Assembly: GCF_003144195.1 (NCBI RefSeq)
Contig: NW_020289997.1
Span: forward strand, 248,001-312,000
Origin: Ceraceosorus guamensis
Lineage: Eukaryota; Basidiomycota; Exobasidiomycetes; Ceraceosorales; Ceraceosoraceae
Reading direction: 5' to 3'
DNA: 64,000 bases
Numbering within the stretch: the first letter of the stretch is position 1; every line of letters begins with the position of its first letter. A program made the position numbers and the translations under genes. The notes beneath the pieces are model-generated. The model did not search any database, was not told the origin of the DNA, and saw nothing but the letters and a program-made list of their open reading frames with translations. This document shows positions 10,321 through 22,490 of the stretch, one piece after another.

Positions 10321-12625
10321 ATGTCAAGCGCGGTGCCCATGAGCTCTAGCGGCTTGGCGCAGATGCTGCGCGCTCAGCGTCCCAGGCTGCGGATTGCTAG
10401 CAGGGATGTTCTGTGCTCGCAACACGGACGGCGGCCGGCGCCTTGCCTAACAAGCTCAGCGCCAGTCCGAGCCGCGTCTACGTCGTCCGATGGTCAGAAT
10501 AGTGGGCCAGGACAGCAGCACAAGGAGGAGCAGCACCGGGGCATCACCACCAGCAGCGGCAGTAACAGCAATGCAAAAAGCAAAGGCAGCTGGGCGTCGA
10601 CGATGGGCAAAGAGGAGGATCCCAAGTGGGCGCGTCATCGATCTCAATTCAACGTGGACCCCTTCGCAGAGCGTCCTTCTGCCGATCACTACTCTTTCCC
10701 GCTGGTCGACGCGCAGCAGCTGGCCGATCGAGCTGCGAACAAAGACTCGCCAGCGGATAATCCCAGACCTCGACGAGTGAGGATGCTGGCGCGAGATTTC
10801 ATCGACGACAGCCTCTACAATCCCGTCTACGGCTACTTTTCGCGGCATGCTGTTCTCCTCCCTGACCCGTCGTCTGCCCCTTCGAGTGGAGAAGTGGGCG
10901 CCGTCTCGGAGCAAAAGGGTACCGGCAGCTCGTCTTCGCGCTCAGGCTTCCATTTCGCCGAATTTTCCAACGATCGAGAATTCTCTGCTGCCGTGGAAGC
11001 TCGCTACTTGGCCTTCGAAGTTACGCTGCCTTTGGGCCCTTCTAGCCCATCGTCTCGTCACGCCAAATTCCATCCGTCTTCCCTTTCTGCTCTCGGCTCG
11101 TCCGCTGCAGCGGCCCAGCTGGCACGCGCCAGACCGCGCGACCAAACACAAGACAAGTCAAGCCCCAAATTCAGAGTTGGTAGCGCTGAGGACTTGGAAG
11201 AGAGGCAGAGGAGGGGAAGAGAGCAAGTAGCGAGGCAAGCTCAAGCTGAGAGAGATAGACAATTGGGAATCAAGAAGGATCATGAAGAAAGCCACGAGGC
11301 TGACGTGAGGGCGATGGCTGCCAGGCAAGTATGGCACACTCCCACCGAGCTCTTCAAGGTGAGCCGCACCGGGTTGCGCAGCCTGACTTGGGGCAGTCTA
11401 GCAAGCATCATGATGAGCTGTTTCGTGGCTCATCTTCTTGAGGCCTGCGCCCCCGCTGGTCTTCCTATTCGCAGCCACACTACGCTCAAGCGGTTGCGCG
11501 GTACCTCTGCGCTGAGTACAAGTTGACGCTGTACCCCTACGAAGATCTAGTCATCTACGAGCTAGGAGCCGGATCGGGAGCTTTGGCTCACGACATTCTG
11601 GCCTACTTGAGAGACGAAGAACCAGACGTGTTTCAAAGAACGCGCTACGTAATCTCAGAGATCAGCGAGAGGCTGTCGCAACAGCAAAAGGCGAAGTTGA
11701 AACCTTTTGCCGGCAAAGTCAGAGTGGCGAACCAAAATTTCCTAGAGTGGAAGGACCCTGTACTCGCCCCTTGCTTTGTCATCGCCCTCGAGGTCCTTGT
11801 GAGTCTACAGCGGTGTGTATGGGCAGCCCTGCCTGATTGCTGATACTCAGGTCTGCTTCCGACTAGGACAACCTCACCCACGATGTCGTGCGTTACAGCA
11901 CATCGACCCTGCAGCCTTATCAGGGTCTAGTCTCCATCGACGCCACAGGCGATATGGAAGACTTGTACGAGCCAGTACGAGATCCGCTCATCTCGCGATA
12001 CTTGCAGCTCTCGCGAGCCGTGCGAGGCACAGCGGTGCCCATCTCTGCCCCGCGCCATCTCACATCGCTGCCATCCAGTATTCGCAAGGTGTTGAGCGAG
12101 CACTTTCCCCTTTATCCCAACCTCACGCCTCCACAGTACATACCCACTGGTCAATTGCGCCTCTTGGACGTGCTCAGGTCCAAATTTCCTCAGCATCGTC
12201 TAATCGCTAGCGACTTTCACTCTCTGCCGGACGCCATAGAAGGGGTGGATGCGCCGGTGGTGCAGACCAGGCTCAACGGCACAATGGTACCGGTGACAAC
12301 GTTCAAAGTGCTGCAAGGCTTCTTCGACATTTTCTTTCCAACCAATTTTCAGATGCTCAGAGACATCTACACGCGTGTCATGAGCGATCATTTCCCTTCT
12401 CAGCCGCCGCAAGATCAAGATGCAATATCCCATTCTGCTCCCACCTTTCGACCAGACTTTTTCTACAGCTCGGCAAGAGCGAGCAGAGGCAGGGCGCAGA
12501 GGGTCAAGATTCTCACACATGCTCAATTTCTAGAACAATACGCACAAGTCGATCAGACTAGACTTCGGGATGGTTCCAATCCGCTGTTGGGATGGTACCA
12601 AAATGCCAGCTGGATCCTGACTTGA
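10321..12625 (+). CDS. MidA/NDUFAF7-like (DUF185) putative SAM-dependent methyltransferase
   Basis: Three exons (10321-11358, 11475-11798, 11867-12625) give 706 residues. The family core starts with FIDDSLYNPVYGYFS; exon 2 holds the SAM-binding motif YELGAGSGALAHDIL and then a stretch like the family's second motif; exon 3 opens DNLTHD, matching the acidic position after the fourth strand. The N-terminus is Arg/Ser-rich and could be a mitochondrial presequence. NDUFAF7 proteins methylate an arginine of a complex I core subunit in mitochondria. Orthologues are usually nearer 400-450 residues; the excess here comes from a Ser-rich N-terminus and a long low-complexity insert in exon 1 between about residues 180 and 330. 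Such long fungal relatives may have other substrates, so the exact role is open. The frame reaches 10300 only through TTG, so ATG 10321 is preferred. Its 3' end faces the next gene 150 bases away. Confidence 0.8.
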
Positions 12626-12775
12626 CCTTTAGGTGTATAAATGCGATATATTTCCACAAAATAACGATCCGGTCGCTCAGGGAATAGGGTGACAAAATGC
12701 GGACAGGCAGCGGTCAGGTCTTGGGACGGGAGTGAAATGGCAAAGGGGCTAATTCTCGCTGAGCCTCGGTCCACC

Positions 12776-15700
12776 TCATGCACCTCCTAGCGCTCTTCGA
12801 AGCTTTTCGTATAGATCAGCGGCCTCGCCTGCCTTGGCGACGCTTTCGAAGCTGGCAGTTCCAGCAGGCGAGCCTCTCTTGCCGGACGCCGCGCTGACTT
12901 CCGCCGCTCCACTAGAGCACACCCGCTCATTTCGCAAAGGAGAAGGGCTTTGGAGACGAGAGGCTACCGGCGTTTGCCGGTTCGCGTGAGCACGAGGTGT
13001 CGAAGAGCTGAAAGGGTTGGTCATTGGAGAGTCGGCTTCGGGTATTGGACTTCGTCTTTCGTAAACATGTCCCGAGCGTGATGAAGCCGAGGGAACCTCC
13101 CACGGCATTGCGTTTGCGCCTGGTCGCAGCACGCAGGGCATAGGGGGCTTCGCAGGAACTGGCGGAGGCATCTGGTGTTCCGCTCGACAGCTCGTAAACG
13201 TGCTGCTGGAAGAAGCGGTGTGTGATGGATGCACACTTGACGCTGTTCCACTGCGCGAAAGTAGCGGTTGAACAGACTCGCCCAATTCCGAAGGCTCGAT
13301 CTCATGCGCTCTACGATAATCGATCAGCTTCTCCTCGTCGCTCTCCTCTGATCTGGTCGAGTACGTCGTGGCGGCTCTGCGGTGACCTGCACCCACTGTT
13401 GAGCCTAGCGCAGCATATTCGCTCCTTCCCCCATGTCTGACGAGATTCGAGTACCCTCCAAAACGTTCGCGTGGGTATCGACGGGGAGTAGAGCGCAGCA
13501 CCGGAGTGTAGGCATCGGCGAGGGCTTGACGTGGTGCTGCTCGCAAATGGCCAAAGCGCATGTCAGTAGCTCCGTAGCTTGGGCCAGAGCTCATCGATGC
13601 GCTATCCAGATGTCCGTCCTTGATTATCGAATGTCCACTGCAGGAGCGCGCGAGTGCAAGACTTGCGACGCTCATCGAAGCTGCTCGCTTCATGTCTTCC
13701 ATTTCGCGTCGCACCGAGTGCCGCTCATTGCTTTCTTGTTGCATTCGAGCTGCTTGTTGTTGAGAACTTCCTCGTTGACCTCTTCGGTAAAGGTACATAG
13801 CCACACCAATGAGAAGAGCTGCGCTGACGACCGCCAAAGGCACTGCCACCGCCGCAATGGGAAAAGATCTGCCAGACTTTTGCGACTCGAGCATTTGATC
13901 GTTGGGGTTCGCTGGTGGCGGCGCTTGAACGGCCGAGAGGTCCGTGCCAGTCGGCGCCAGGACGAAGGCGGGTGAGAGCATCTGTTCGCTTCCATCAGGT
14001 GCCTGCCTGACCACGTATCTGACGCCTCGGCGTTCGATTTCTCCATCCTCTTCATCGCTCTCTTTGCTATCTTTCTTCTCTCGGTCCATGCTTGACCAGC
14101 CCTTTGTCTGCGAGGATTCCTCCGCGCTAAGTGTTCTGCTAGCACTGCTGCTCTCCTTCGACTTGATTGCAGAAGTAGAGGCACGAACCGGAGCTGCAAC
14201 GTCGTTCGAAGAAGGGTCCATGCTTGACCAGCCCTTTGTCTGCGAGGATTCCTCCGCGCTAAGTGTTCTGCTAGCACTGCTGCTCTCCTTCGACTTGATT
14301 GCAGAAGTAGAGGCACGAACCGGAGCTGCAACGTCGTTCGAAGAAGCGGCGAAATCGGAACTCGCCGGTGCAAGCAGTACATAAAAGCTGTCCGCCGAAG
14401 ACACGGACGGCGCCGGGCTTTTTGGGAGGGAGAGCAAAGACGAGTAGATCAGCCATGCCGGTCCATGGACCCCGCATCGTCCGTCAGGCGAGCTCGCTCG
14501 ACTCACAAACGAATTTCCCAAGTATTAGGCTGACCGCTCACACTTGGAGAAACGGTTGGCGAGGTGCTTTGACCGCATCCGCCATCCACGAAGCGACCTG
14601 CTCGGGCCGCTCGAAGGTCACTGGGCTGTGACAGAACGCAAAGACTCAAAGCTACGCCCGGTGTGGAGGCAGCTTGTTGTCGCCTGTCAGGGTGGAGAAG
14701 AACATCCGGTAAGCCACTGCATCGCTGGTTTTGCCGAGCTTTTGTCCAGCGCAACTCACCAAGTGAGGACCACTTCCATTCCGGGGGTGAAAGCGTCTCC
14801 TGGCGCAGGGCTGATCCAGCTGTCGCTGATAGCTGGACTGCTGTAGCCCCCTCCGAAGGAAGCTGATGGACTGGTGCCCCCCAAGCCGCCACCAGCAGCA
14901 TACGTCGCGACATTAGTGGGGCCATTAGCTAGGCGCGAAGCGTCCAGTGCGCGTTGCCTCGCCGTACTGAGCTGCGCCGCAAGAAGCTGTGCTTTCCTGG
15001 AGGACGGGGATGCGGAGCTACCCGAGACGGCAGCAGGTGGATCTGCGTTAGCATTGACACCAAGCGCTTGGCCCGAGATCAATGGTGATGGCGTAGGAGA
15101 AGGGAGCGTGGCCATTGGGGTGACGACCGGCAGCGCTGCGGCACTCCCTTGGCTGGCGGCGGGCGGAGCAGCGCCGGTGCTGGTCTGTTTAGCCTTTGAA
15201 GTGCTGCTCTTTTCCTTTGCGGATGAGGAAGCGTCCTGCGTCTTGCTCGAGGAAGACTTGCTGCTCGATGTGCTGTCCTCGCTCTCGCTCGCAGTCTCAC
15301 TGCTGGTCTTGCCGCTCGACCTTGAGCGTTGAGTGCTGCTGCTGTCAGCCTCTTGCTTGGTCCCGTTGCTGGTGGACTTTGAGCTCTTGTCACTCTTGCT
15401 GCTCTTTCCAGAGTAGGTGCTGTCATCCGGCTTGTCCTCTTCGTACGCGTCCTCGCCTTCCTCGTCCTCTTCGTCGTATCGGCGCCTGACCAATCCAGTG
15501 AGACCCAGCTGGTGTATCAGGTGGTCCAGTACACCCCCAGATGGTCCATTGATGTGGAAGCACGCCTCTGACTGAGTGTCAGCAATCCTTGTGGCGGCTA
15601 GTGATGTTGGATGCTTTGAGGTGTCGCCGTCTTGCGTCGATCTGCCCAACGGATATTGCTCCTCGTCTAGGAGCGATGCCTGCGCTGCAAAAGCGACGCT

Positions 15701-15874
15701 CCTGGCTCGCATCGAGACCTGCGATGGACGAGCTTGCTCATCCTCTGCCGCTGCTCCGCGGAGGCGACTGTGTGCGATGGATCTCGCTGCGGTGTGAAAC
15801 ACGAAGCATACCATGCAGAGGAGCAGAATGAGCGCCAGACGTGGCGCATCACACCAACCGCTCCTAGGCTTCAT
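12776..15874 (-). CDS. Ser-rich single-pass (type I) membrane protein with an exact internal duplication
   Basis: Exons on the minus strand are 15874-14760, 14683-14507 and 14417-12776, giving about 977 residues. The order is a hydrophobic N-terminal signal (LALILLLCMVCFVF), a long Ser/Lys/Thr-rich region, a Cys-containing ectodomain spanning the exon joins (GMEVVLTW, SLCVLS, CGQSTSPTV, WEIRF, FYVLLAP), an acidic Ser-rich stalk, one membrane helix near residues 615-640 (AAVAVPLAVVSAALLIGVAM), and a basic-start tail of about 335 residues rich in Ser, Pro and Arg. This resembles fungal wall-sensing or surface glycoproteins in plan, but no named family was recognised. The stalk contains two identical 44-residue units. 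The first intron's acceptor is the least certain join; the other boundary is supported by phase. Confidence 0.72.
14083..14346 (-). repeat. Exact tandem duplication of 132 bp within a CDS
   Basis: Unit 1 is 14083-14214 and unit 2 is 14215-14346; by eye the two are identical at every base. The period is 44 codons, so the frame is kept. The units encode a Ser-rich stalk just outside the membrane helix of the minus-strand surface protein (about residues 455-542). Perfect identity at silent positions points to a recent duplication or to ongoing gene conversion. Confidence 0.93.
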
Positions 15875-17623
15875 CTCCAGTGTGGAAGCACGGAATAGAA
15901 AATGGAGGTGCTACCGCTCTGCGGACACCAACGAGAAAATGTGAGGAGTGAGTGTCAGTGGACGTGGACGTGGACAGACTGGGTTGTGGCGACGGGCCGG
16001 CCGGCCACAGTGCGAAGATGAAAGGTGAGCAAGGGAGAGAGAAGGAAAGGGGGGTTCAAAGGAAGGTGAAGAGCACGCCAGGCCTGCTCATAAGAAAAAG
16101 CTGAAGAAGGTGAGGGAAAGTCAGGGAAAGGCGAGCAACTGAGCGCGAGGAGATGTTGGGATGAAAGGCAGACTTTGTAAATCGGAGCTGCGAGGGGAGA
16201 GGGTGCAAGCCCGACGATCGGTTCGGGCTTGTTCACGCGCACCCAAGTCAAGTATAGCCTCGCCGTTTAGTCTCTCAACGGCGGATAGAAGTTGAGTGCA
16301 AAGCAGTAGTAGTAGCGCTCATTCAGAGCAGGAGAGGCACGACGCATGGCAGCCGTTGGGGCCGTTGGAGGCCGTTGCCAGCGTTCGGTACGCGTGCTCG
16401 AAGGGGAAGCGCCGTCTGGCACGAGAGAGTCACGAGTGCAGCTCAAATCTCTGCTCTCCCATGTCGATCGAGAATTCGGAGTGTACGCATGGCAAGTCTG
16501 AATGTACAAAGATGATGGTTCGAAAAGCTGTCTTGCCTGATGAGTCGTGATCGTTTGCCCTTTCAGCGAGAGAGGAGTGACTGCTGCACGTCGGTAGTTA
16601 AGCGGCGAGGCCAGATTTGCTCGAGAACATACTATCGCGGCCAGCAGACTTCACGTGCAGCAGCGCAAGCTATACGCACATACAGTCAAGAGTTTTAGTC
16701 TGATGAGTCGTGTGAGTCGTGATTGTGCGCGAGGAGTCACGAGTGGCTTGGCGATCCCCGCGTATTCATGAACCCATGCAGCAGGATGAGGCGCAGCACG
16801 CATGACGGCACGCGTGTTGCCCACGCCGATCAGCCCATATACGGTACAGTAGATGCCATGGATGTATATAAAGATGAGCACCATTTTATCGATCCCGCGC
16901 CGGCGCATGCACCTTTCACTTTGGGCGTCGCTGTGCCGACGCCTCTCGGCCAGCCGCGCCTCAGCCCGCTCATCCCGGCGCTCCTCGATCGGCACAGCAT
17001 CCGCCTTTTCTTGTATTCACCAAAGATGACTTGTTTGTGGATCACACGTGAATGAATTACGATTCTTGATTCAAGATTGTTGAATCATCGACGCGTGGCT
17101 GTGTATCTGCAGCTGGGAGTCACAAGCCCTTGGTTGTTTACGGCCTGGTAGAAATACGAATAAAGAGGTTGTGCGTGTGCGGCTCCAGCCTGCTATTTAG
17201 TGCCAGTCTGAATGGAGTGTGACGCGGACTTGCCGGCGCCCCGCTTGAACGCCAAAGGCTTCAACTTCTCCCGTTCTGTATGCAGCACGTCGGATGGTCG
17301 CTCATTGCATGAAACGTTTGCCAACGACCAAAGTCTCTGCACAAAGTTGCCAATTTCGTCTTCGCTAACTCCACTCACATACGTCACTCGCACGCACCCG
17401 CGACTCGCGATTCACGATTGCTGGACACGATCCCACGTTCTGAAAGGATCCGCCTCCATTCGTTCGTATCGAACACGCAAAAGACTAGCCAGCCAGCACC
17501 AGCCTCACCTTGACTCACGAGCATTCTTTTTGCGTCTCGACCTTCAGCACCGGCATACTGAACTCCCCCAATCTCTGTCTTCATCGCAATCCAACTTTTT
17601 TCTGCCTTCAAGTTGCGATCAGC
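15875..17623. other. Divergent spacer between surface protein and rhomboid gene
   Basis: About 1.75 kb with no supported gene. On the minus strand the part near the surface protein is rich in pyrimidines (16020-16140), as in many fungal leaders. The spacer holds AGTCACGAGTG near 16428 and again near 16735, a GATTCTTGATTCAAGATTG word at 17061-17079 and GATTCACGATTG at 17409-17420. It must include both promoters. Confidence 0.5.
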
Positions 17624-19952
17624 ATGTCTCGATACACTTCACAATATCACAGTAGGGGTCAATCAGGATCCACCACCGCACCACCTACCTACCTGTCCTA
17701 CGGCGGGGCAGAGCAGGGATTTGGGGACGAGAAGCAGAGCGGCAACAATGCATACAGGAACGACTCGGGCTTCGATTCCAGTCGTGCAATTGCGAATGGC
17801 GGAGACCTTGGGCCTGCGCCTCACACTGCAGCCGCCGCAGCTGGCGGAGCAGGCGTCGGAGCAGGCGCAAATGCTTACCTGCAAGAGCCCGAGACGCCTA
17901 GCCAGTACACTGATCCTTTCGAGTACGCCTCCACTGCTGGAGCTGGCACGCATATAGGGCCAAGCGTCGTCTCCACGAGCGCTGGGGCTCAGCACGCCAA
18001 CCTCACGAGGAATGGCACCATCACCACCCTTGCACCGCACGACAGCGTCAGCTCATACAACGTCCCGTTTGGCGGAAGTCAGGCGCATTCTGATGCACCG
18101 CCTGTTCCCGCCGTCCCCGCACCGTACGGCAATCAGGGCTATGATTACGACGACAGCTATCATGCCAGTCGGGGCTACGGAGGCCATGGCTACCACGCTT
18201 CGCAAGCTTCCGTCGATGATTTTGCAGCTGCGCATGGGGCTTACGGATCCAGCACTCAAGCTTTACCGCTGAGGCATCACGCAGGTGCAATGGGATATGC
18301 AGAGGACGAAGACGACGAATACAGGCAGATGAGGGATGGCGGAGGTTACGGCTACGAAGACAAAAGTGTTGCTGCCCATGGGCCAGCCTTGTTCAGTAAC
18401 GCTATGCCACCGCCGCCGCGCGGCAAAGATGGCGATATCGAGGAGAGGGGACTACTCGGACGCATAGGCAAAGTAGGCGCAGGCTGGGGCGGATCTGTTG
18501 AAGAGCAGATCGAGCGCCGGAGAAAAGGCGTGGGCCGTCAGCGGTGGCCCATACTTAGCTGGATCCTTGCGTGAGTACTCCACTGGTCGCGTCGAGCCTA
18601 CTTTCGTTTCAGTACAGCGTTGATGCGAGTCGCCGTGTGCTTGTGCTGGTAGCATCGTCTATGTCGCGGTGTTCATTGTCGAGCTCATCAAGGCGAAGAG
18701 CGCCACGGGTCAAGCCATCCAGACCAAGGTGAGTGCGCTGGCTGGCGAGCTCATAGCAGAGACCGGAAGCTCAATCACCGATGTCCACCCACCCAGCCGC
18801 AATGGAACCCAATGCTGGGACCTCCCTTTGAATTTCTGATCTCGTTTGGCGCTCGCTTCGTTCCGTGCATGCGGAGAGTCGCCAGCGTCCCGACCTCTAC
18901 GCAGCTTCCTTGTTTGAATCAACTCACGCAAGACGCCAATTCATACACGCAAGATCAGCTCTGTCCTATTTGGCAGCTGTGCGGCTTGCCTGATGCCGAC
19001 ACTGTTGGACAAAGCTATCGCTACGTGACGCCTATCGTGAGCCCGTGACGCGACGATGATTGCGCGCACCACATAGCTAACATGCTTGCTCTTGCGTCGT
19101 AGTTTCTCCATGCTGGCTTCATTCGTAAGTTGCGAACGGTCCGATGTTCACTCGGGGAGGTGTGACCTAACAGCGCCATTGTCTTTTGCTCTCGCCTCAG
19201 ACATCATCTTCAATCTGTTGGTCCAGCTGACGCTTTGCTGTCAGATCGAGAAGCTGCTCTCGACGCCGCTCTACGGCATCCTGTATATCGCAGGCGGCAT
19301 TGGCGGCAATCTGCTAGGCGCCAGCTTTTCGCTGCCCGGCATTCCAAGTGTAGGCGCTTCTGGTGCCATCTACACCTGCATCAGTGTCGAGTTGGTGGAC
19401 CTCGTCTACAATTGGGCGCACGAGTACAGAGCGAAGACTCGTCTGGTAATGTCTCTGGTCTTCGCGGCAATTGGATTTGGTATCGGCCTACTGCCTGGTC
19501 TGGACAATTGGGCGCATATTGGCGGATTTGTTGTCGGTACCTTGGGAGGCATGGCTGTCTGCCCGAGTATTCATCTCACAAAGAAACATCGCATCACCAT
19601 TTGGGTGTGTCGAGTCATCGGACTTGGCCTGCTCATCGGATTTTGTGAGTCCTGCGCTGCTCTCTCTCTCTCTCCTGTAGACAGCCATGCTGATTTGCAC
19701 CGAGCATCCACTCAGTCATTGGCATTGGCGTCACTGCCAATTCGGAGGACCCCAGCAAAGCCTGCTCTTGGTGTCGTTACCTGACCTGCATCCCTGCTTT
19801 GTGCGTATCTCATTGCCGAGTATTGGGCGCTTGAACTGACGGCTGACGCGGCGTGGCCGACCCTTTGCAGCTCTCAATGCCGAGGAACCGGCCTTACAAC
19901 GTCGACCTCCACCAGCACGTCGCCGACGCGCCGTGCCCTTCTGGATCTTTGA
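17624..19952 (+). CDS. Rhomboid-family intramembrane serine protease
   Basis: Seven exons (17624-18570, 18653-18728, 18797-19036, 19103-19124, 19201-19644, 19716-19800, 19871-19952) give 631 residues; one exon is only 22 bases. The first 300 or so residues are low-complexity and Gly/Ala/Tyr-rich, presumably cytosolic. A membrane helix follows (IVYVAVFIVELI), then an extracytosolic Cys-containing loop, the HAGFIHIIFN helix, the catalytic serine in GASGAIY (Ser482) and the partner histidine in NWAHIGGF (His534). The catalytic dyad is intact, so it is not an iRhom-like inactive form. Rhomboids cut membrane proteins within or near the bilayer; this long plasma-membrane/secretory type differs from the mitochondrial Pcp1 kind. 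The final donor is GTGCGT, weaker than the usual GTGAGT, making the last 27 codons less certain. Confidence 0.88.
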
Positions 19953-21005
19953 CAACCTCGAGTATGCAAGGACTCTGCTTCTATAGGCGCCCGCCTTGTC
20001 GCTCTGTGTACATAGTCTGCTCCCCCCTGCGATCTGCTTCTCACCTTGCGACCCTTCGCTTGCATCGCAGCTCACGAGCCCCATCTGTAATTCTCTCACG
20101 CACAAGGACCGCAACCCTGCACGGCGAGAACGCCGATCCAATGGACAGTGACGCTTGAAATTATCGCTCTCTAGACCATGAGTTGCCCATCAGCGTGCTG
20201 TGTACTGGACGGTACAGCTGTTCTGGTAATGCCAATCCGGCAAGTCTGGCTTGCTCATGGCCCGGCTCTTGACGCGTTAGACAACTCAGAGCCGACCTTG
20301 CATGGGAACGACCGCTCTTGGATGAAAGTTTTGCAGTTCGCCCTAGCGACGGGCCAGGCTCGGTGGATCAAGAATGGTGCGCGAATCTGATTCGCGCGTT
20401 GCGGCTCGTACAGATGGCCCGAAAAAGAAGGTGCTGTGCGTGCATACACAACTCGAATTGATTGAGAGAGGCTTGCAGAGAGGCTGTGTTAGAGGTGAAC
20501 CCCAAATTTGTGACACGTGACAGCTGCTGCAACGTCAGACCCCTCTTTGAATTCGTACTCAGCTGGTGGTGACTTTTTGACTGTCCCTCGACGGGAAGCT
20601 TTACCATGCAGCGAATGACTGATCGGACGTAATCCTGCGAGTCCACGTCTTTCAAGAAGATTTTCCCACGCACAGCCCCACCGGAGGGTCAGTCGGAGTC
20701 ATCTCGAGCAATGTATCGACTGAACACACCAAAGGGCAACGCATGTGCCCAAACGAACCCTGACCGGTGTCCGGCTCTCGATATCACCAGCATGCTTGGG
20801 AAAGAGGCCGAGCAGATTCATGACTCCACGAGCGGACTTCAGACCGGAGGCCGATTGCACTCGGTTACGCGTCTCAGCCATCCCACTTTCGACAGCCTTT
20901 GATGCGAGCAGGTCGCCGAAGCGACTTGCACATACGAGTGCAGCCCCGGTATCAGAAGCTTCATGTCACGCAACACCATTCGAAGAATCAAGAATGCCAT
21001 TCTCA
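19953..21005. other. Convergent 3' spacer, no supported gene
   Basis: About 1.05 kb between the convergent rhomboid and MDR genes. It should contain both 3' untranslated regions. No motif-bearing open frame or structured RNA was recognised. Confidence 0.5.
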
Positions 21006-22058
21006 TTAAGCGCCAATCTCAACAACGACCTTGCCCTTAGCGCGGCCGGTATCAAGTCTTTTATAAGCCTCGTCCGCCCGCTCAAAAGGATGTACGCTGT
21101 CAATAAAAATGTCCTTTGTGGCCAGTACCTCGGGAGCATCCTGCAACCAATCCTTCTGGTATTCCAGATGAACGATGTCGTAGCTTTCTCCCAGACCTAC
21201 GTGACCTTTGACCCAGCGAATCCATTGCGAGACAGCGTTGACGGGATGCCTCAGGTCGTAATAGACATATGGACCGCCCATCGTATCACGGCTTGTCTTG
21301 TCTCCAACAATGGTGATATAGCGTTTATTGCCAGCAATGCCGATGCACTCCGTGCCGCCCACGCAGTCGATGATGGCATCTGGCCGGAATTTCGTCACTT
21401 GCTGTCGGACGTCGTCTTTGGTGTAATCGACGTGCTCGTCCACGCCCAGGGATATCAAAAAATCTTTGTTCTTGGCCGAGCTGGTCGAGAGGATCGTCCA
21501 GCCTTGACGCTTGGCTAGCATGATGGAATAGATACCTGTCGCCGAGCTGCCTCCGAGAACGACTACTTTTGGCTTGGACATGGTCAAGTAACTCGATACG
21601 CTTTCGATGCTAGTCTTGGCCGTGAGCCACACGAGCGGAATGGCGGCCGCTTGAGCGTGAGTCCAGCCCTGTGGCTTGGCGACTGCCACAGTTGCTTTGG
21701 CGTCCAGCACGGCGACCTCGGCCAAGGTGCCCCGGTGGATGGCGAGAGGGGAGAAGGTGGTGCCCATGATCTCATCCCCGACTTGGTGTCCGCTGTCCTT
21801 GGGTGCAGTCAGAACGACGCCGGCAAAGTCAAATCCGATGCCGCGCTCTTCACTCTTGCCGCGCTCGAACAAGCCACGGGGCAAGTTCATGAGCTGAATG
21901 TCTACTGGATTGAGAGCAGCGGCTGTGACGCGAACGATCAGCGAGTCCTGAGCGGATGCATCTTCGGCTGGCTGAGGAACAGAGATGGTGGAAAGTTTGA
22001 AACCGCGAGGAAAGGGTCCGCTGTAGGTCCAGGCACGAGTAGTGGTAGGGAAAGTCAT
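21006..22058 (-). CDS. Zinc-free medium-chain reductase (MDR, quinone oxidoreductase-like)
   Basis: A single-exon gene of 350 residues when started at ATG 22058 (MTFPTTTRAW). The GroES-like half holds AALNPVDIQL and GFDFAGVV; the Rossmann half has VVVLGGSSATG, a nucleotide-binding loop of the MDR superfamily, and CVGG near the cofactor site. The cysteine cluster that binds structural zinc in alcohol dehydrogenases is missing, so this belongs with the zinc-free NADPH quinone or enoyl reductases (also the fold of trans-acting enoyl reductases next to polyketide synthases). No polyketide synthase is present here, so a stand-alone detoxifying reductase is more likely. The frame extends to an upstream ATG at 22199, adding 47 residues without family similarity; this is probably leader sequence. 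Confidence 0.85.
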   Translation of the reverse strand: MTFPTTTRAWTYSGPFPRGFKLSTISVPQPAEDASAQDSLIVRVTAAALNPVDIQLMNLPRGLFERGKSEERGIGFDFAGVVLTAPKDSGHQVGDEIMGTTFSPLAIHRGTLAEVAVLDAKATVAVAKPQGWTHAQAAAIPLVWLTAKTSIESVSSYLTMSKPKVVVLGGSSATGIYSIMLAKRQGWTILSTSSAKNKDFLISLGVDEHVDYTKDDVRQQVTKFRPDAIIDCVGGTECIGIAGNKRYITIVGDKTSRDTMGGPYVYYDLRHPVNAVSQWIRWVKGHVGLGESYDIVHLEYQKDWLQDAPEVLATKDIFIDSVHPFERADEAYKRLDTGRAKGKVVVEIGA

Positions 22059-22490
22059 GTTTGCTTGCCTGCTTGCTTGGGATGGGCAGCCAAAATCAGG
22101 TAGGGTCGTGATTGTGATGACTTGGGGCAATCGCAATGGTGAAGGCGACAGAAAAGGGCTTAGCTCAGGCGCTTTAAGCAAGAGAGCCTCCACATTCATC
22201 AGAAAGGGGGCCCGATCGTGATTAGCTTGGATGATCAGGGGGGTTGCCTGTGCTCTCGTGCAGATGCAGGAAGTTGCCTGTGACAGTCACGTGACTTTCG
22301 CAAAGACAGCGGAAACCAGAACTTCTTTGTTGAGGACACGCACCTCATGACTTAAAGACTCACATAAGATATGGGACGTCTTTATCAAAGTGCTCGTGAT
22401 GACAAGCAGCTCCCAACACTCGCCATCTATATGTCTTCTTCAGTTCGGAGCCTGACATCAACGTCGTGTGCACGAGAGGAGACGGAATCA

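Noticed and set aside
20745-21518. 257-codon frame on + overlapping the MDR reductase
   Set aside because: Most of it is the reverse complement of the well-supported reductase, and its start lies in a 3' spacer.
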